From Pseudomonas marginalis (GTDB lineage Bacteria > Pseudomonadota > Gammaproteobacteria > Pseudomonadales > Pseudomonadaceae): a stretch of DNA of 64,000 nt. The notes under the pieces are model-generated. The model was not told the DNA's origin. It searched no databases and saw only the letters and a list, made by a program, of their open reading frames with translations. The stretch is taken from assembly GCF_008692035.1 (NCBI RefSeq), contig NZ_VTFG01000002.1:930001-994000 (forward strand), given 5' to 3'. The position numbers and the translations under genes were made by a program. Of this stretch, positions 25,819 to 33,880 are shown one piece after another (position 1 is the stretch's first letter; each line of letters starts with the position of its first letter).

Positions 25819-25836
25819 CTCTCTTACGCAAGGAGG

Positions 25837-26571
25837 TCAACGGGCGTACATACCCCACCAGAACACATGCCCAAGGATGCTGATCTGCTCATCCTGGATA
25901 TCCTGGAAGCTGTAGTCCTCATCCGGGTGTTCATCGCGATTGAAACTGCGCAGGCGAATCCCGGAAGGCAGGCGATAGAGCTGTTTAACCCGCAGCTGGC
26001 CATTGTGATTGATGGCATACAAGTCGCCATCGACGATGTCGCCGATGCCACTTTTGCCAGCATTTACGCCGACCGTCGCGCCGTCGCGCAGTACCGGCAA
26101 CATACTGTTGCCGCGCACCGTTACACACTTGGCCTGGTCGAACTGCACACCGTTATGCCGCAGGCTGCGCTTTCCAAAACGCAGGCTGGCCTTCTCGCTT
26201 TCCTCGATGACGAATCTTCCTGATCCAGCAGCCAATTCAACCTCGCGCAGAAAGGGGATCGACACCTCGTCATCATTAACGGGGGTGTCATCGTCCCACA
26301 GGCTTATATCCTTGAGTTCCGAATGCATCGGGTCGCGCCCGTCATCGCGCAAAGCCCCCACCGCCGCGCGCCCGCGCAGTTGATCGGTGCTGACGCGGAA
26401 GTACTCGGCGATGCGCGAGATGTGTTTATCCGACGGATCAACGATCTTGCCGCTGAGAATCCGGGACAACGTGGATTGAGGCACGCCAGTACGCCGGTGA
26501 AGCTCCGTGGGGGAGATCCGGTCGCGGTCCAGCAGTTCTCTTAAGACGATAGAAACGTTGCGTTTTTGCAT
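25837..26571 (-). CDS. prtR: PrtR-like tailocin repressor, HTH plus S24 peptidase
   Basis: 244-aa self-cleaving repressor. The N-terminal helix-turn-helix (about 20-45, TELHRRTGVPQSTLSRIL) binds operators. The C-terminal S24 peptidase has Ser156 (GNSMLP) and Lys196 as catalytic dyad, with a likely cleavage site at A115-G116. RecA filaments would trigger cleavage and turn on the tailocin. The ATG at 26571 is chosen over TTG 26607. No PrtN activator is seen nearby. Confidence 0.85.
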   Translation of the reverse strand: MQKRNVSIVLRELLDRDRISPTELHRRTGVPQSTLSRILSGKIVDPSDKHISRIAEYFRVSTDQLRGRAAVGALRDDGRDPMHSELKDISLWDDDTPVNDDEVSIPFLREVELAAGSGRFVIEESEKASLRFGKRSLRHNGVQFDQAKCVTVRGNSMLPVLRDGATVGVNAGKSGIGDIVDGDLYAINHNGQLRVKQLYRLPSGIRLRSFNRDEHPDEDYSFQDIQDEQISILGHVFWWGMYAR

Positions 26572-26603
26572 AGCGGCGATAGTGACGGGAGTTTTTGGGG
26601 TTG

Positions 26604-26620
26604 GCAAATGCTAATTTGCA
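26604..26620. promoter_or_regulatory. Palindromic operator upstream of PrtR-like gene
   Basis: GCAAAT-GCTA-ATTTGC (26604-26619), overlapping the TGCT-AATT-TGCA repeat at 26609-26620; likely autoregulation. Confidence 0.65.
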
Positions 26621-26746
26621 TATTCCATGCACATCAGCGGAACTTCCGGGCAAAATAATGTCAATTTTGGCATGATCACCGCGGTACTTGATGCGATGCG
26701 CTCAAACAGCGCCAGGCTGATTCCTGGCGAGCCAAGGAAGAAAACA

Positions 26747-26923
26747 ATGAAACTCGTGCTTGCCATTTTGTTGATGTTCAGTGGGTACACCTTTGCGGCA
26801 AGTTGCACCAGCATCAGCGACTCTGACCAACGAGCCTACTGCAACGCCCAGCAAAGTGGCTCCAGCTGCGAAAACATCAGCAATAGCGATTTGCGCACTC
26901 AGTGCAACGCAATGAAGCGTTGA
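26747..26923 (+). CDS. Small secreted cysteine-rich protein
   Basis: 58-aa protein with a signal peptide (MKLVLAILLMFSGYTFA) and a mature part made of two similar halves: SCTSISDSDQRAYCNA and SCENISNSDLRTQCNA. Each half has two cysteines, so two disulfides are likely in the periplasm. AAGGAAG precedes the ATG. No known function; I have seen similar short proteins in Pseudomonas only as hypotheticals. Confidence 0.7.
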   Translation: MKLVLAILLMFSGYTFAASCTSISDSDQRAYCNAQQSGSSCENISNSDLRTQCNAMKR

Positions 26924-26970
26924 TCAGGATGGGCTAAGGGACAAAAAGGGTCGCCCGCACTTTTATTTAC

Positions 26971-27030
26971 GTTCTACCTATCCGTTCATGACCTGCGAAG
27001 CCCCCAACCTTGCGTGCTAACCTTGCCGCC
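26971..27030 (+). repeat. Imperfect 60-bp direct repeat, copy A
   Basis: Begins GTTCTACCTATCCGTT and ends GCTAACCTTGCCGCC. The second copy, about 80% identical, is at 27839-27897, upstream of the mutS fragment. Confidence 0.8.
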
Positions 27031-27075
27031 AACGCCCATTCACCTCAATTTAAAGCGGTATGCGGAAGACCACGA

Positions 27076-27291
27076 ATGACCGAATGGAGAAATCAGAGCT
27101 TCTGGGGCAAGGCGTGGATATACGCCGTGCTGGCGCTCCTAATGTTGATCTCCGACGGCGCAGACTTCAGTTCGCTGGGCGGCTGGGGCTCTAATCGCAA
27201 GCGGGTCTTCAGCCCCGGGTTCATTGTGCTGTGCTGTTTCGTCGCGGTGATTGAATTGATAGTGCTGAACCATTTCTATGGGGCGAACTGA
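27076..27291 (+). CDS. Small membrane protein, function unknown
   Basis: 71-aa protein with two transmembrane segments (about 14-28 and 48-66), starting MTEWRNQSFWG at ATG 27076. It follows copy A of the direct repeat. I recognise no family. Confidence 0.55.
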   Translation: MTEWRNQSFWGKAWIYAVLALLMLISDGADFSSLGGWGSNRKRVFSPGFIVLCCFVAVIELIVLNHFYGAN

Positions 27292-27426
27292 TGAGTCGAG
27301 AGCACAGCGTTAAAAACCACCCCGTCAAGCATGGCAACCCGCCCCAGTGCCGACGGCGCCTTATATCTGCAAAGTGACCAGCTCTGCTATCGTGCCCCCC
27401 TCTTATAGAAATGGAAGCTTCGAAGA

Positions 27427-27753
27427 ATGGACTCATGGAAGACTCTGGCAATCGCTGCCATGGTATTGATCGGCGCCCCAGCAGTGGCCGCAGAAAACGC
27501 CAACCCTTTCGATAAAGCGCTGATGTACACGACGTTCGTGCCCACCATCCTGATTGGGGGAGCCAGCGCTCTCACGACCGATGCGCCAAAGCTTTTCACA
27601 TCGTCCAAAACCGATGCCCTTGCCTTTATCGGTTCGGACGGCGAGATCCGCGGTGCTGAGTTCGAACAGGCATCTCGGTACTATCGCTCGACCTACGCCT
27701 CGCCTCTTATGTCCGACATGCAACTGGCCAAGGCGATCGCCTCATCGTACTGA
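27427..27753 (+). CDS. DUF2388 family secreted protein
   Basis: 108-aa exported protein: signal peptide (1-22, ending APAVAAE), then a DUF2388-type domain with TDAPKLFTSSKTDALAFIGSDGEIRGAEFE and C-terminal SDMQLAKAIASSY. Pseudomonads carry several DUF2388 genes, often in tandem; their role is unknown. It follows ordinary host gene use and lies between tailocin and mutS. Confidence 0.75.
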   Translation: MDSWKTLAIAAMVLIGAPAVAAENANPFDKALMYTTFVPTILIGGASALTTDAPKLFTSSKTDALAFIGSDGEIRGAEFEQASRYYRSTYASPLMSDMQLAKAIASSY

Positions 27754-27838
27754 GGGAGGTATTTTCGGCTGCGTGCCAACAGCGACACGTCCCTGCAGAA
27801 GCGTTGCGCATTTAAACAAATGCGCCATCCCACTTTGC

Positions 27839-27897
27839 GTTTTACCTATCCGTTTGCGACCTGCGAAGGGCCGACCTCGCGTGTTAACCTTGCGGCC
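27839..27897 (+). repeat. Imperfect 60-bp direct repeat, copy B
   Basis: GTTTTACCTATCCGTT ... GTTAACCTTGCGGCC, matching copy A at 26971-27030. It lies 71 bases upstream of the mutS start and may carry its promoter. Confidence 0.8.
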
Positions 27898-27967
27898 ATT
27901 GCAAAATCAGCAGGGCCGAGTGCCCCACCTTTGCCCCACTCCTTTCAACGAATTTGCCTATTATCCA

Positions 27968-28033
27968 ATGAGTAAAAACACGTCCGATCTGTCCTCCCAC
28001 ACCCCGATTGTGCTGGAGTATCGTATTAGCTAA
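27968..28033 (+). pseudogene. mutS: mutS 5' fragment, cut by prophage insertion
   Basis: A 21-codon frame starts MSKNTSDLSSHTP, the N-terminus of Pseudomonas MutS, which continues MMQQYW in intact genes. Here the match ends after codon 13 at base 28008 and the frame runs into foreign sequence (IVLEYRIS, then stop). mutS is also the expected gene here: the tailocin sits in the mutS-cinA interval. MutS is the mismatch-recognition ATPase. The rest should lie beyond the prophage, outside this window. The identification rests on 13 residues plus synteny, so I keep some doubt. Confidence 0.78.
27996..28008. mobile_element. Left prophage attachment site (attL), end of mutS identity
   Basis: TCCCACACCCCGAT is the last sequence agreeing with expected mutS coding. 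The core of attL must end at or before 28008. Its partner attR is not in the window, so the core length cannot be fixed. Confidence 0.6.
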
Positions 28034-28297
28034 GCCGTCACCCCGCGTCTTTACTGAGGTTCGGCGCAATTGCTACTGCACTCACGATCGGATGATAGGC
28101 ATTGAATGGCGTTGATTGGCGTACGGTTTGCCCCATTTTTGCCCCACAACCGCAAGCCCCATCTCCCTGGTTCACGGTTCCGCAAGGAAATCCTGCTGAT
28201 GTGTGATAAATACTGACTCACCTGCACTTACGCTCTTGGATGATCCGCCCTGCCATGATAGCTTCTGGCCACCCTACGTAGACAAGGAGCTGTGCAC

Positions 28298-28666
28298 ATG
28301 GAACTTAATATTTCTAAAGTAAATGGACGAGGATCAGCGGCTAGCGAATACGTTGTTTTTAGCGTGCTCAAAGATTGTAATCTGAAAAACTTCATGGTTT
28401 GCGATAAAACGTTTAACTCTGATGGTACGCCTAGCAATAAGCATCGCCATGTTTACTTCTTTCCATCATGCGAGGTAAAAGCGGGCGAGGTGGTATGGCT
28501 AAATACCTGTCCCGGTACAAACCGTAAAAATGAGACGAAGGGGGGCAAGCGCGCTCATGAGTTCTTCTGGGGGCTGAATTCATCTGTATGGAATGACGGA
28601 GGCGATAAAGTGCATCTGATCAAGATTGCGGCAATCGAAACGCTGGAAGTGCCGTCTGTCACTTAG
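28298..28666 (+). CDS. Possible lamin-tail-like domain protein, prophage accessory gene
   Basis: 122-aa protein starting MELNISKVNG at 28298 with AAGGAGC upstream. The pattern KHRHVYFFP..., AGEVVWLNTCPG and SSVWNDGGDKVHLI resembles the lamin tail domain (LTD), an Ig-like fold that in bacteria often accompanies nucleases or surface proteins. There is no signal peptide. It faces the opposite way to the late genes, next to attL, so it is probably a separately expressed lysogen gene. Confidence 0.55.
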   Translation: MELNISKVNGRGSAASEYVVFSVLKDCNLKNFMVCDKTFNSDGTPSNKHRHVYFFPSCEVKAGEVVWLNTCPGTNRKNETKGGKRAHEFFWGLNSSVWNDGGDKVHLIKIAAIETLEVPSVT

Positions 28667-28943
28667 AAAAGCTATCTAATTGGACGCTGGCTGAGGTTCA
28701 GACCCAACTCCCCCATGGCCGCAGAACATCTATAAGATCTTCTGCGCCCACTCTTCAGGATAGGGATTCGAACCCCTTCTTGCTTCTCTGGATACCGCTT
28801 AAGGCCAGAAAATACGATGTTTTCGTCCTGTATTCATGGCGCCATGGCGGTCTATGGCGGCCCTGAATCAGCCCTAATTTTGCCCTAAACATCTTCTACA
28901 CTGCCGCTGCTATGCTTGGTCTTTCTCAAAAGGAGTCGACCCC

Positions 28944-29159
28944 ATGTCAGGTGATTACTCACTACCCGATATACTGGAAAGGATCTATGACAATCAGCTC
29001 GCTTTGGAAGCGGCGGTAATGGAGCTGACGTTGTGGGTGGAACAGAGGGCTTCCTCAGAGGTCGGTGATAATATCCGTGGAGCACTGGAAGCTATTGGAG
29101 AGAACGCAGGCCATATCAAACAGGGCTTGGCCAAACTCAAGGGTACGAGTCGCGGCTAG
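28944..29159 (+). CDS. Small helical protein, function unknown
   Basis: 71-aa, mostly helical (YSLPDILERIYDNQLALEAAVMEL is cut to its pattern here: Leu/Ile heptads). AAAGGAG precedes the ATG. It is acidic in the first half and basic at the end. Similar small frames occur in Pseudomonas mobile DNA, but I know no function. Confidence 0.6.
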   Translation: MSGDYSLPDILERIYDNQLALEAAVMELTLWVEQRASSEVGDNIRGALEAIGENAGHIKQGLAKLKGTSRG

Positions 29160-29271
29160 GCATCAGCTTACCGAGTAGGCCTCAGAATCGCCTCAGGTAA
29201 GTTCCATGGTGGACAAAATAAAATTATTTAGGGGGCGATTTAGCTTCCATGAAAACTGACAAGGGACTCCC

Positions 29272-29640
29272 ATGATTGAAATTTTGCTCGTAATCATCAC
29301 AACCCTGCTAGCAGTGATATGCATCCTTACTTTTGGAATCCTTCTCAAGGTTTCCCATGCCAAGACCGGCATTTCGTCCCTCATTCAAACCACCGCAGCT
29401 TTTCATGACATAAATGCTGACCAATGCAGAGAAAGATTCGAATTGACTACGGCTCACTTGGAGCAATTGGTCGAGGCAACCGTTAGCGCTGAGCGAAGTA
29501 TTTCGGAGATCAAAGAAGTTACTGATGTGATTTATCAATACAAATTACCAAATGCGGCAGAGAGAAAAATTCTGGATCAGATCGAGATCGACAATGAGGT
29601 TTCCAGCGGTATTCTGAATGCTGACAGACGTCATGTATAA
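29272..29640 (+). CDS. Membrane-anchored protein of unknown function
   Basis: 122-aa with one N-terminal transmembrane helix (about 3-25) followed by a cytoplasmic helical, coiled-coil-prone part (about 50-90). A/T-rich compared with the phage late genes. It lies in the accessory block beside the defence genes; function not recognised. Confidence 0.6.
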   Translation: MIEILLVIITTLLAVICILTFGILLKVSHAKTGISSLIQTTAAFHDINADQCRERFELTTAHLEQLVEATVSAERSISEIKEVTDVIYQYKLPNAAERKILDQIEIDNEVSSGILNADRRHV

Positions 29641-29819
29641 GATGGCGACCCACCTCGTATTTCTCCATCACGCAAATACAATCGGAAAGGCGGACGCAGT
29701 CACACAACACGTGGACAACCAAGTTGTCGTCAGCAATCCAGCCTAAAATCGAATCAGAACAAACCTCCCAACACCGCCGGTTCCCAGTTATTGAATCGAC
29801 TGATTTGTCGCCTCAATAT

Positions 29820-30551
29820 CTATAGCCACCGTTGCACACCATGTCGATTAATAATATCAACTACCTGCTGACCAAGAAGCGTCACTCCGGCCGCAGTGAC
29901 CGATGCCTTAACCAAATAAGACAGGACAACACTAAAAGGAAAATCTTTTATAGCCTCCTGAATTTCAATTGCCTTAGCAGGATCATTCCCCACCTCGACG
30001 TCAAATTCTTTAAGCAGAGCAACGAGACTAACCAGTGCATCTCTCCTGCCTTTTGGCAGGCGCCGAGGAAATAAATTATCGTTTAAGCCGAAAACCCTTA
30101 TAGACTCCCCTCCTTTTGGGCCTACGATAGAGAACTCTCCAGTTGATGGCATCAAACTCAAGTGCAACTCAGGATCTTCATTCGTCGGATCTATAAGTAA
30201 AGGCTCACCATTAACATCAAGGGGGAACTGAGTGCGCTTCTGGTTGCTATTGCAATAGCTGCACGCGAGAAGATAATTCCCCCAAACAAATGCCTGATCT
30301 GGGTAAACCGACTTTGGCCAAAAATGATCGATATCGGTTCCCATGCTATCTTCACAATACATACAGCGACTTCGCCCAGTAGCCATCCGCTCTAACGAAG
30401 AGCGTATTTCTTTGAAGGCAACCTTGGGCTTTCTCTTCCACCTATTATCAGCATCGGTCTTTGGATTAGCCGCAGCCGCTACCTTCGCGGTGACTCTTCC
30501 TAGAGCTTTCACAGTTTTTGGGCTCAACGCCAGCCTCTGAACGCGGCGCAT
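29820..30551 (-). CDS. HNH endonuclease, PtuB-like (Septu defence)
   Basis: 243-aa nuclease: CMYCEDSMGTDIDHFWPKS and later CSYCNSNQK form the zinc-ribbon HNH core of PtuB/TIGR02646-type proteins. In Septu the PtuA ATPase controls the PtuB nuclease, which acts on nucleic acid during phage infection. It starts in the TAATG overlap with the ATPase stop, so the two are co-translated. This identity is by motif and pairing. Confidence 0.78.
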   Translation of the reverse strand: MRRVQRLALSPKTVKALGRVTAKVAAAANPKTDADNRWKRKPKVAFKEIRSSLERMATGRSRCMYCEDSMGTDIDHFWPKSVYPDQAFVWGNYLLACSYCNSNQKRTQFPLDVNGEPLLIDPTNEDPELHLSLMPSTGEFSIVGPKGGESIRVFGLNDNLFPRRLPKGRRDALVSLVALLKEFDVEVGNDPAKAIEIQEAIKDFPFSVVLSYLVKASVTAAGVTLLGQQVVDIINRHGVQRWL

Positions 30552-31885
30552 TAATCATGATCTCCCAAGATCGCTCTCAACTTCCGATCAGCTAACTCGC
30601 CGAGATCCAAGCTCAATGAGCTTTTGATATCGTTGTAGCGGTCTATCTCTTTAGCGTCTGCCTCGTCACGCATTAGCTTTGCCTCGATTAATGCCATTTC
30701 CCGTCGTAGGCTCTCCGCTTCATGTGAATGGGCGTGTTCCAAACCGAACAACTCTGTCATAACGGCGTCATCAGCACCACCATTCACAACGGCCCGCCAA
30801 GTAATCTCATCAATATGGTCAATGACTCTTTCTTCGCCCGGCGCAGGCAATCTTATTACTCCATTACTACTAGCCGCTTGACATATGAAAGGGCTGTGGG
30901 TCGTGACCAAAAATTGAATTGCTGGAAAAGTTTCAGTCAGCCAAAAGCCTATTTTCTGTTGCCAAGCCACATGCAAATGGGCATCGATCTCATCAATAAG
31001 AATCACCCCTGGCTGGGCGCACACGATCTTTCCAGAGTCTGCACTATACGTATCAAGCTCTCCGTATGTCTCATGGAGTCTTCTGAGAATATCTACGACT
31101 AACGCAGCCACTGTTCTATAGCCATCGCTGACTTGTTCCAGCGGCATTGTTACACCATCACGTTCAATCCAAAGTCCTTCTGAGTCTACTTTCCTTATAA
31201 AGCTACCATCTGGAAGTAACCCATCACCCAAGACACCTAAAACAGTATTTTTAAGTTGGTCTGCCCCCGGCCTACCCTCTAGTGCTCGAAGATGAACTTG
31301 TTTTAACCAGTCAACAGCATCCGAGAGCGTAGCAGTCTCGTTGAACAGGTTGACTAGCCGCGCGATTACTGGATCGCCGCTCAATTTAACTACATCAGCA
31401 GGTGGAGGGCCAAGGTGACGATAGGGGCCATATCCCGCAATAAACCATCCAGATGGCCCGTCCGCCCACGGCCCTCGATCAGGGATTTTTTGTCTAGGCT
31501 GGCTTTCCTTTTCCATCCATCGTTCAAGAACATCATGCCCATGACTAGATGGGCTCCATTTCAAACCGGCCCAAAATGGGGTTTTTGTTACTCGCCCCCC
31601 GGTCTGGAAAGTATCCTTCTGCTCAGTGAAAGCGATTTTTGCTGCGATTCTCCCAGTGTCTGCACCTTTACGTACCCAATCAGTGAATACTCCTGCGAGC
31701 GATCGAGACGCCAGAGGGCCGATAGTAGCCAAGGCAATGGCTTTAAGAAGGGTGCTTTTACCTGCACCGTTCCTGCCCGCAAAAACGGTCCACCCTGGGT
31801 ACGTGCCGTCCGCATGAGCGAGCGAGACCGAGTGAGTTCCGCGAAAACTCCTTAAATCGGTGATTTCGATTTCAGTTATGTACAT
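30551..31885 (-). CDS. AAA ATPase, PtuA-like (Septu defence)
   Basis: 444-aa ATPase of the ABC/SMC-like AAA_21 type. The Walker A motif is GRNGAGKST (about 36-44), the signature VSDGYR, Walker B LIDEIDAHLH and the H-loop TTHSPF; a helical tail follows. The ATG at 31885 is used over GTG 31897. Paired with the HNH gene it fits Septu. GC is lower than in the phage late genes. Confidence 0.8.
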   Translation of the reverse strand: MYITEIEITDLRSFRGTHSVSLAHADGTYPGWTVFAGRNGAGKSTLLKAIALATIGPLASRSLAGVFTDWVRKGADTGRIAAKIAFTEQKDTFQTGGRVTKTPFWAGLKWSPSSHGHDVLERWMEKESQPRQKIPDRGPWADGPSGWFIAGYGPYRHLGPPPADVVKLSGDPVIARLVNLFNETATLSDAVDWLKQVHLRALEGRPGADQLKNTVLGVLGDGLLPDGSFIRKVDSEGLWIERDGVTMPLEQVSDGYRTVAALVVDILRRLHETYGELDTYSADSGKIVCAQPGVILIDEIDAHLHVAWQQKIGFWLTETFPAIQFLVTTHSPFICQAASSNGVIRLPAPGEERVIDHIDEITWRAVVNGGADDAVMTELFGLEHAHSHEAESLRREMALIEAKLMRDEADAKEIDRYNDIKSSLSLDLGELADRKLRAILGDHD

Positions 31886-32114
31886 ACGTAAGGCCACATT
31901 TAGGATTAAGCGTTATGGAGATCATACTGCCTCAGATGCTGCAGATATCATTAATACCCTTTTTCATCTAATAGAGGCCGTTATGTTCATGCAGCGAACT
32001 GGTAACTGTCAAAAGCAGCTTTTGGCCGAAAGTAACTCCCCATCACGCTGACCGCCAAGCTCGCATAGCTCATACAGCCTTGAAGAGCAGCCTGCACTTT
32101 TTTTTTGGCGGTGA

Positions 32115-32909
32115 TCAAAATAACCCTCTCAGGGCCGTAGGCTCCCAGTTAATGATCACCAGCTCTCCAGTTACGCCAGCTTTACTATGCCGCTGGTTGG
32201 TCGTGGTGTAGCGAATGCCCAGCGTCTCGAAGTGGAAGCCGTCGAACACCTGCCGGATGTCCGGATGATCGTTGATGCTGACCATCACCTTCCCTTTGCA
32301 ACGTCGCATGAAATCAGCCATGCGCTCGTAATTCTCAAATGGAAAATCCACTCCATAGCCTGCCGTCTGCCAATAAGGCGGATCCATGTAGAGGAAGGTA
32401 TGCGCACGGTCATACCGTTCAGCGCAATCAAGCCAAGGGAGGTTTTCGATGTAAGTGCCGGAAAGTCGCTGCCAAGCGGCCGAGAGGTTTTCCTCAATCC
32501 GCAGCAGGTTGATGGCCGGGCCAGTGGTTGCGGTTCCAAACGTCTGCCCCGTCACCTTGCCGGCAAAAGCGTGATGCTGCAGATAGAAAAAACGGGCCGC
32601 ACGCTGAATGTCGGTGAGGGTTTCAGGGCGGGTCATCTTCTGCCACTCGAACACCTGGCGGGAGCTTAGCGCCCATTTGAACTGACGCACGAATTCTTCC
32701 AGGTGGTTCTGCACGACGCGGTACAACGTCACTAGGTCGCCGTTAATGTCGTTCAGAACTTCAACCGGCGCGGCCTGAGGTCGCATGAAGTAGAGCGCGG
32801 CGCCGCCGGCAAAGACTTCGACGTAACATTCGTGAGGTGGGAAGAGCGGTATAAGACGATCGGCCAGGCGGCGTTTGCCGCCCATCCAAGGGATGATAGG
32901 GGTAGACAT
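32115..32909 (-). CDS. Phage DNA adenine methylase, D12 (Dam) class
   Basis: 264-aa N6-adenine methyltransferase. SAM-binding motif I is EVFAGGAALYF; the catalytic DPPY lies in YMDPPYW. PWMGGKRRLADRL is the usual N-terminus, so I start at ATG 32909. There is no cognate endonuclease nearby, so it probably protects phage DNA or shifts host marks. The neighbouring ATPase/HNH genes are a separate set. Confidence 0.88.
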   Translation of the reverse strand: MSTPIIPWMGGKRRLADRLIPLFPPHECYVEVFAGGAALYFMRPQAAPVEVLNDINGDLVTLYRVVQNHLEEFVRQFKWALSSRQVFEWQKMTRPETLTDIQRAARFFYLQHHAFAGKVTGQTFGTATTGPAINLLRIEENLSAAWQRLSGTYIENLPWLDCAERYDRAHTFLYMDPPYWQTAGYGVDFPFENYERMADFMRRCKGKVMVSINDHPDIRQVFDGFHFETLGIRYTTTNQRHSKAGVTGELVIINWEPTALRGLF

Positions 32910-33056
32910 AAGAGCAAGACCTTTGCTGTATGAATAAACAGTGCTAGGCTCATTTCGCTTTGTGCACGAAGCAGGAGCCTTGGCTGGACTTGCAGGGGAG
33001 CTCTGCGGGAAAGGTGGCCGTGCTGAATGTTGACGCATCCTACCCGGCCGCTCCTT

Positions 33057-33572
33057 TTACTTCGGTTTAGACACTTCTTTTGCGTAGGTCTGACACGCCC
33101 TCAAGGCGATCAATCCTTGGTCGCCGGCATCGGTGATCCCGATAATTCGTTGAGCATGCGCTGGGTCAAGTTGGGCTCGACGGGCTGCATGAACCACGCC
33201 GACGGTGTTGGGGGCGGTAGACACGTTGCAGCCACTGGTTGGGGCCTTGGCGTCGAGAAGGACTGACAACCGCACGTCAGCAGTAGCAAGGCGGTCGTGC
33301 AATAGAGCCTGATTACGTTTGGCATCGGACAGTTCTCGGGTGTGCTGTTGATCGGAGACGGCGAGTTGTTGCTCTGTGGCCAGGCGCTTGTCCTGTTCGG
33401 TCTGCTGCTGGCGGAGCGCGGCCTGGGTCAGATTGTTCAGATCGTCAGCCTGCAGCGCGGCCTGGCTCGCGAGCTTTCCCGTGTAACGCCACGCTTGCAC
33501 CTGCCAGGCCGCGCCGAACGCAGTAGCCATAGCGATCAACAAGACCGCCAATTTCTGTGGCGCGGTTAGCAT
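33057..33572 (-). CDS. Prophage Rz-like i-spanin
   Basis: 171-aa: one N-terminal transmembrane helix (about 7-22) and a periplasmic coiled coil. It shares its C-terminal half with the tailocin Rz gene (12539-13039): LLHDRLATADVRLSVLLDA and DPAHAQRIIGITDAGDQG. It ends the lysis set after the endolysin and the DUF6527 gene. Confidence 0.85.
   Translation of the reverse strand: MLTAPQKLAVLLIAMATAFGAAWQVQAWRYTGKLASQAALQADDLNNLTQAALRQQQTEQDKRLATEQQLAVSDQQHTRELSDAKRNQALLHDRLATADVRLSVLLDAKAPTSGCNVSTAPNTVGVVHAARRAQLDPAHAQRIIGITDAGDQGLIALRACQTYAKEVSKPK
33110..33325 (-). CDS. Prophage Rz1-like o-spanin lipoprotein, embedded in Rz
   Basis: 71-aa lipoprotein in another frame inside Rz: lipobox LLTCGC, then a short proline-rich mature part. 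Same length as the tailocin copy (12586-12801), and the C-terminal LNELSGSPMPATKD matches its LSELSASPMPATRD. Confidence 0.85.
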   Translation of the reverse strand: MPNVIRLYCTTALLLLTCGCQSFSTPRPQPVAATCLPPPTPSAWFMQPVEPNLTQRMLNELSGSPMPATKD

Positions 33573-33880
33573 TGCTCATCCTCCCAATCCGGTAGATCGA
33601 CGGTATGCCCCGCCAAGTGGTGAGTGCATTCATCAAGGAACTGGATGCGCCCACCGGTCACGAACGAATGACAAACCCTCGGGCCGTCCGACCAGGTGTA
33701 TCGGACCAGAATGCTCGGCGTGAACGTCGGCGTGTCCAAGTTCCCATTCCACCCCCACCTTGGACCAGCCCCTGCGCCGTGCGAAATGCCATGAGCTATG
33801 CCGCACCCTGGACACTCAAAATACAGACGATCCTCCTCGGCTTGGGCCAGGCACCAGGACACTTTCCGTAATGCCGTCAT
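33566..33880 (-). CDS. DUF6527-like phage protein
   Basis: 104-aa with CPGCGIAHGI, TPTFTPSIL and CHSFVTGGRIQFL...CTH, the pattern of small phage proteins of the DUF6527 type. Cys and His residues suggest metal binding. It overlaps the endolysin by four bases and Rz by seven, so it is read with the lysis genes. The function is unknown. Confidence 0.7.
   Translation of the reverse strand: MTALRKVSWCLAQAEEDRLYFECPGCGIAHGISHGAGAGPRWGWNGNLDTPTFTPSILVRYTWSDGPRVCHSFVTGGRIQFLDECTHHLAGHTVDLPDWEDEQC

Larger units (their letters stand above)
25243..25836. other. Tailocin promoter region, no clear gene
   Basis: 594 bases between the holin and the PrtR-like gene. It holds a GCCGG/CCGGC hairpin (25265-25281), three repeat operators (25683-25748) and the repressor's terminator. 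A minus-strand reading frame 25532-25687 (51 codons, basic) could be a small gene but has no good ribosome site. The main tailocin promoter probably lies near the operators. Confidence 0.6.

Noticed and set aside
12458..26750. A complete P2-like prophage instead of a tailocin
   Set aside because: No capsid, portal, terminase, integrase or replication genes; only tail, lysis and repressor are present.
28700..28790. tRNA-like T-arm GGGGTTCGAATCCC on the minus strand near 28,765
   Set aside because: A five-pair possible acceptor stem lies 75 bases apart, but I see no D-arm, anticodon arm or CCA end. Not a tRNA; possibly a remnant.
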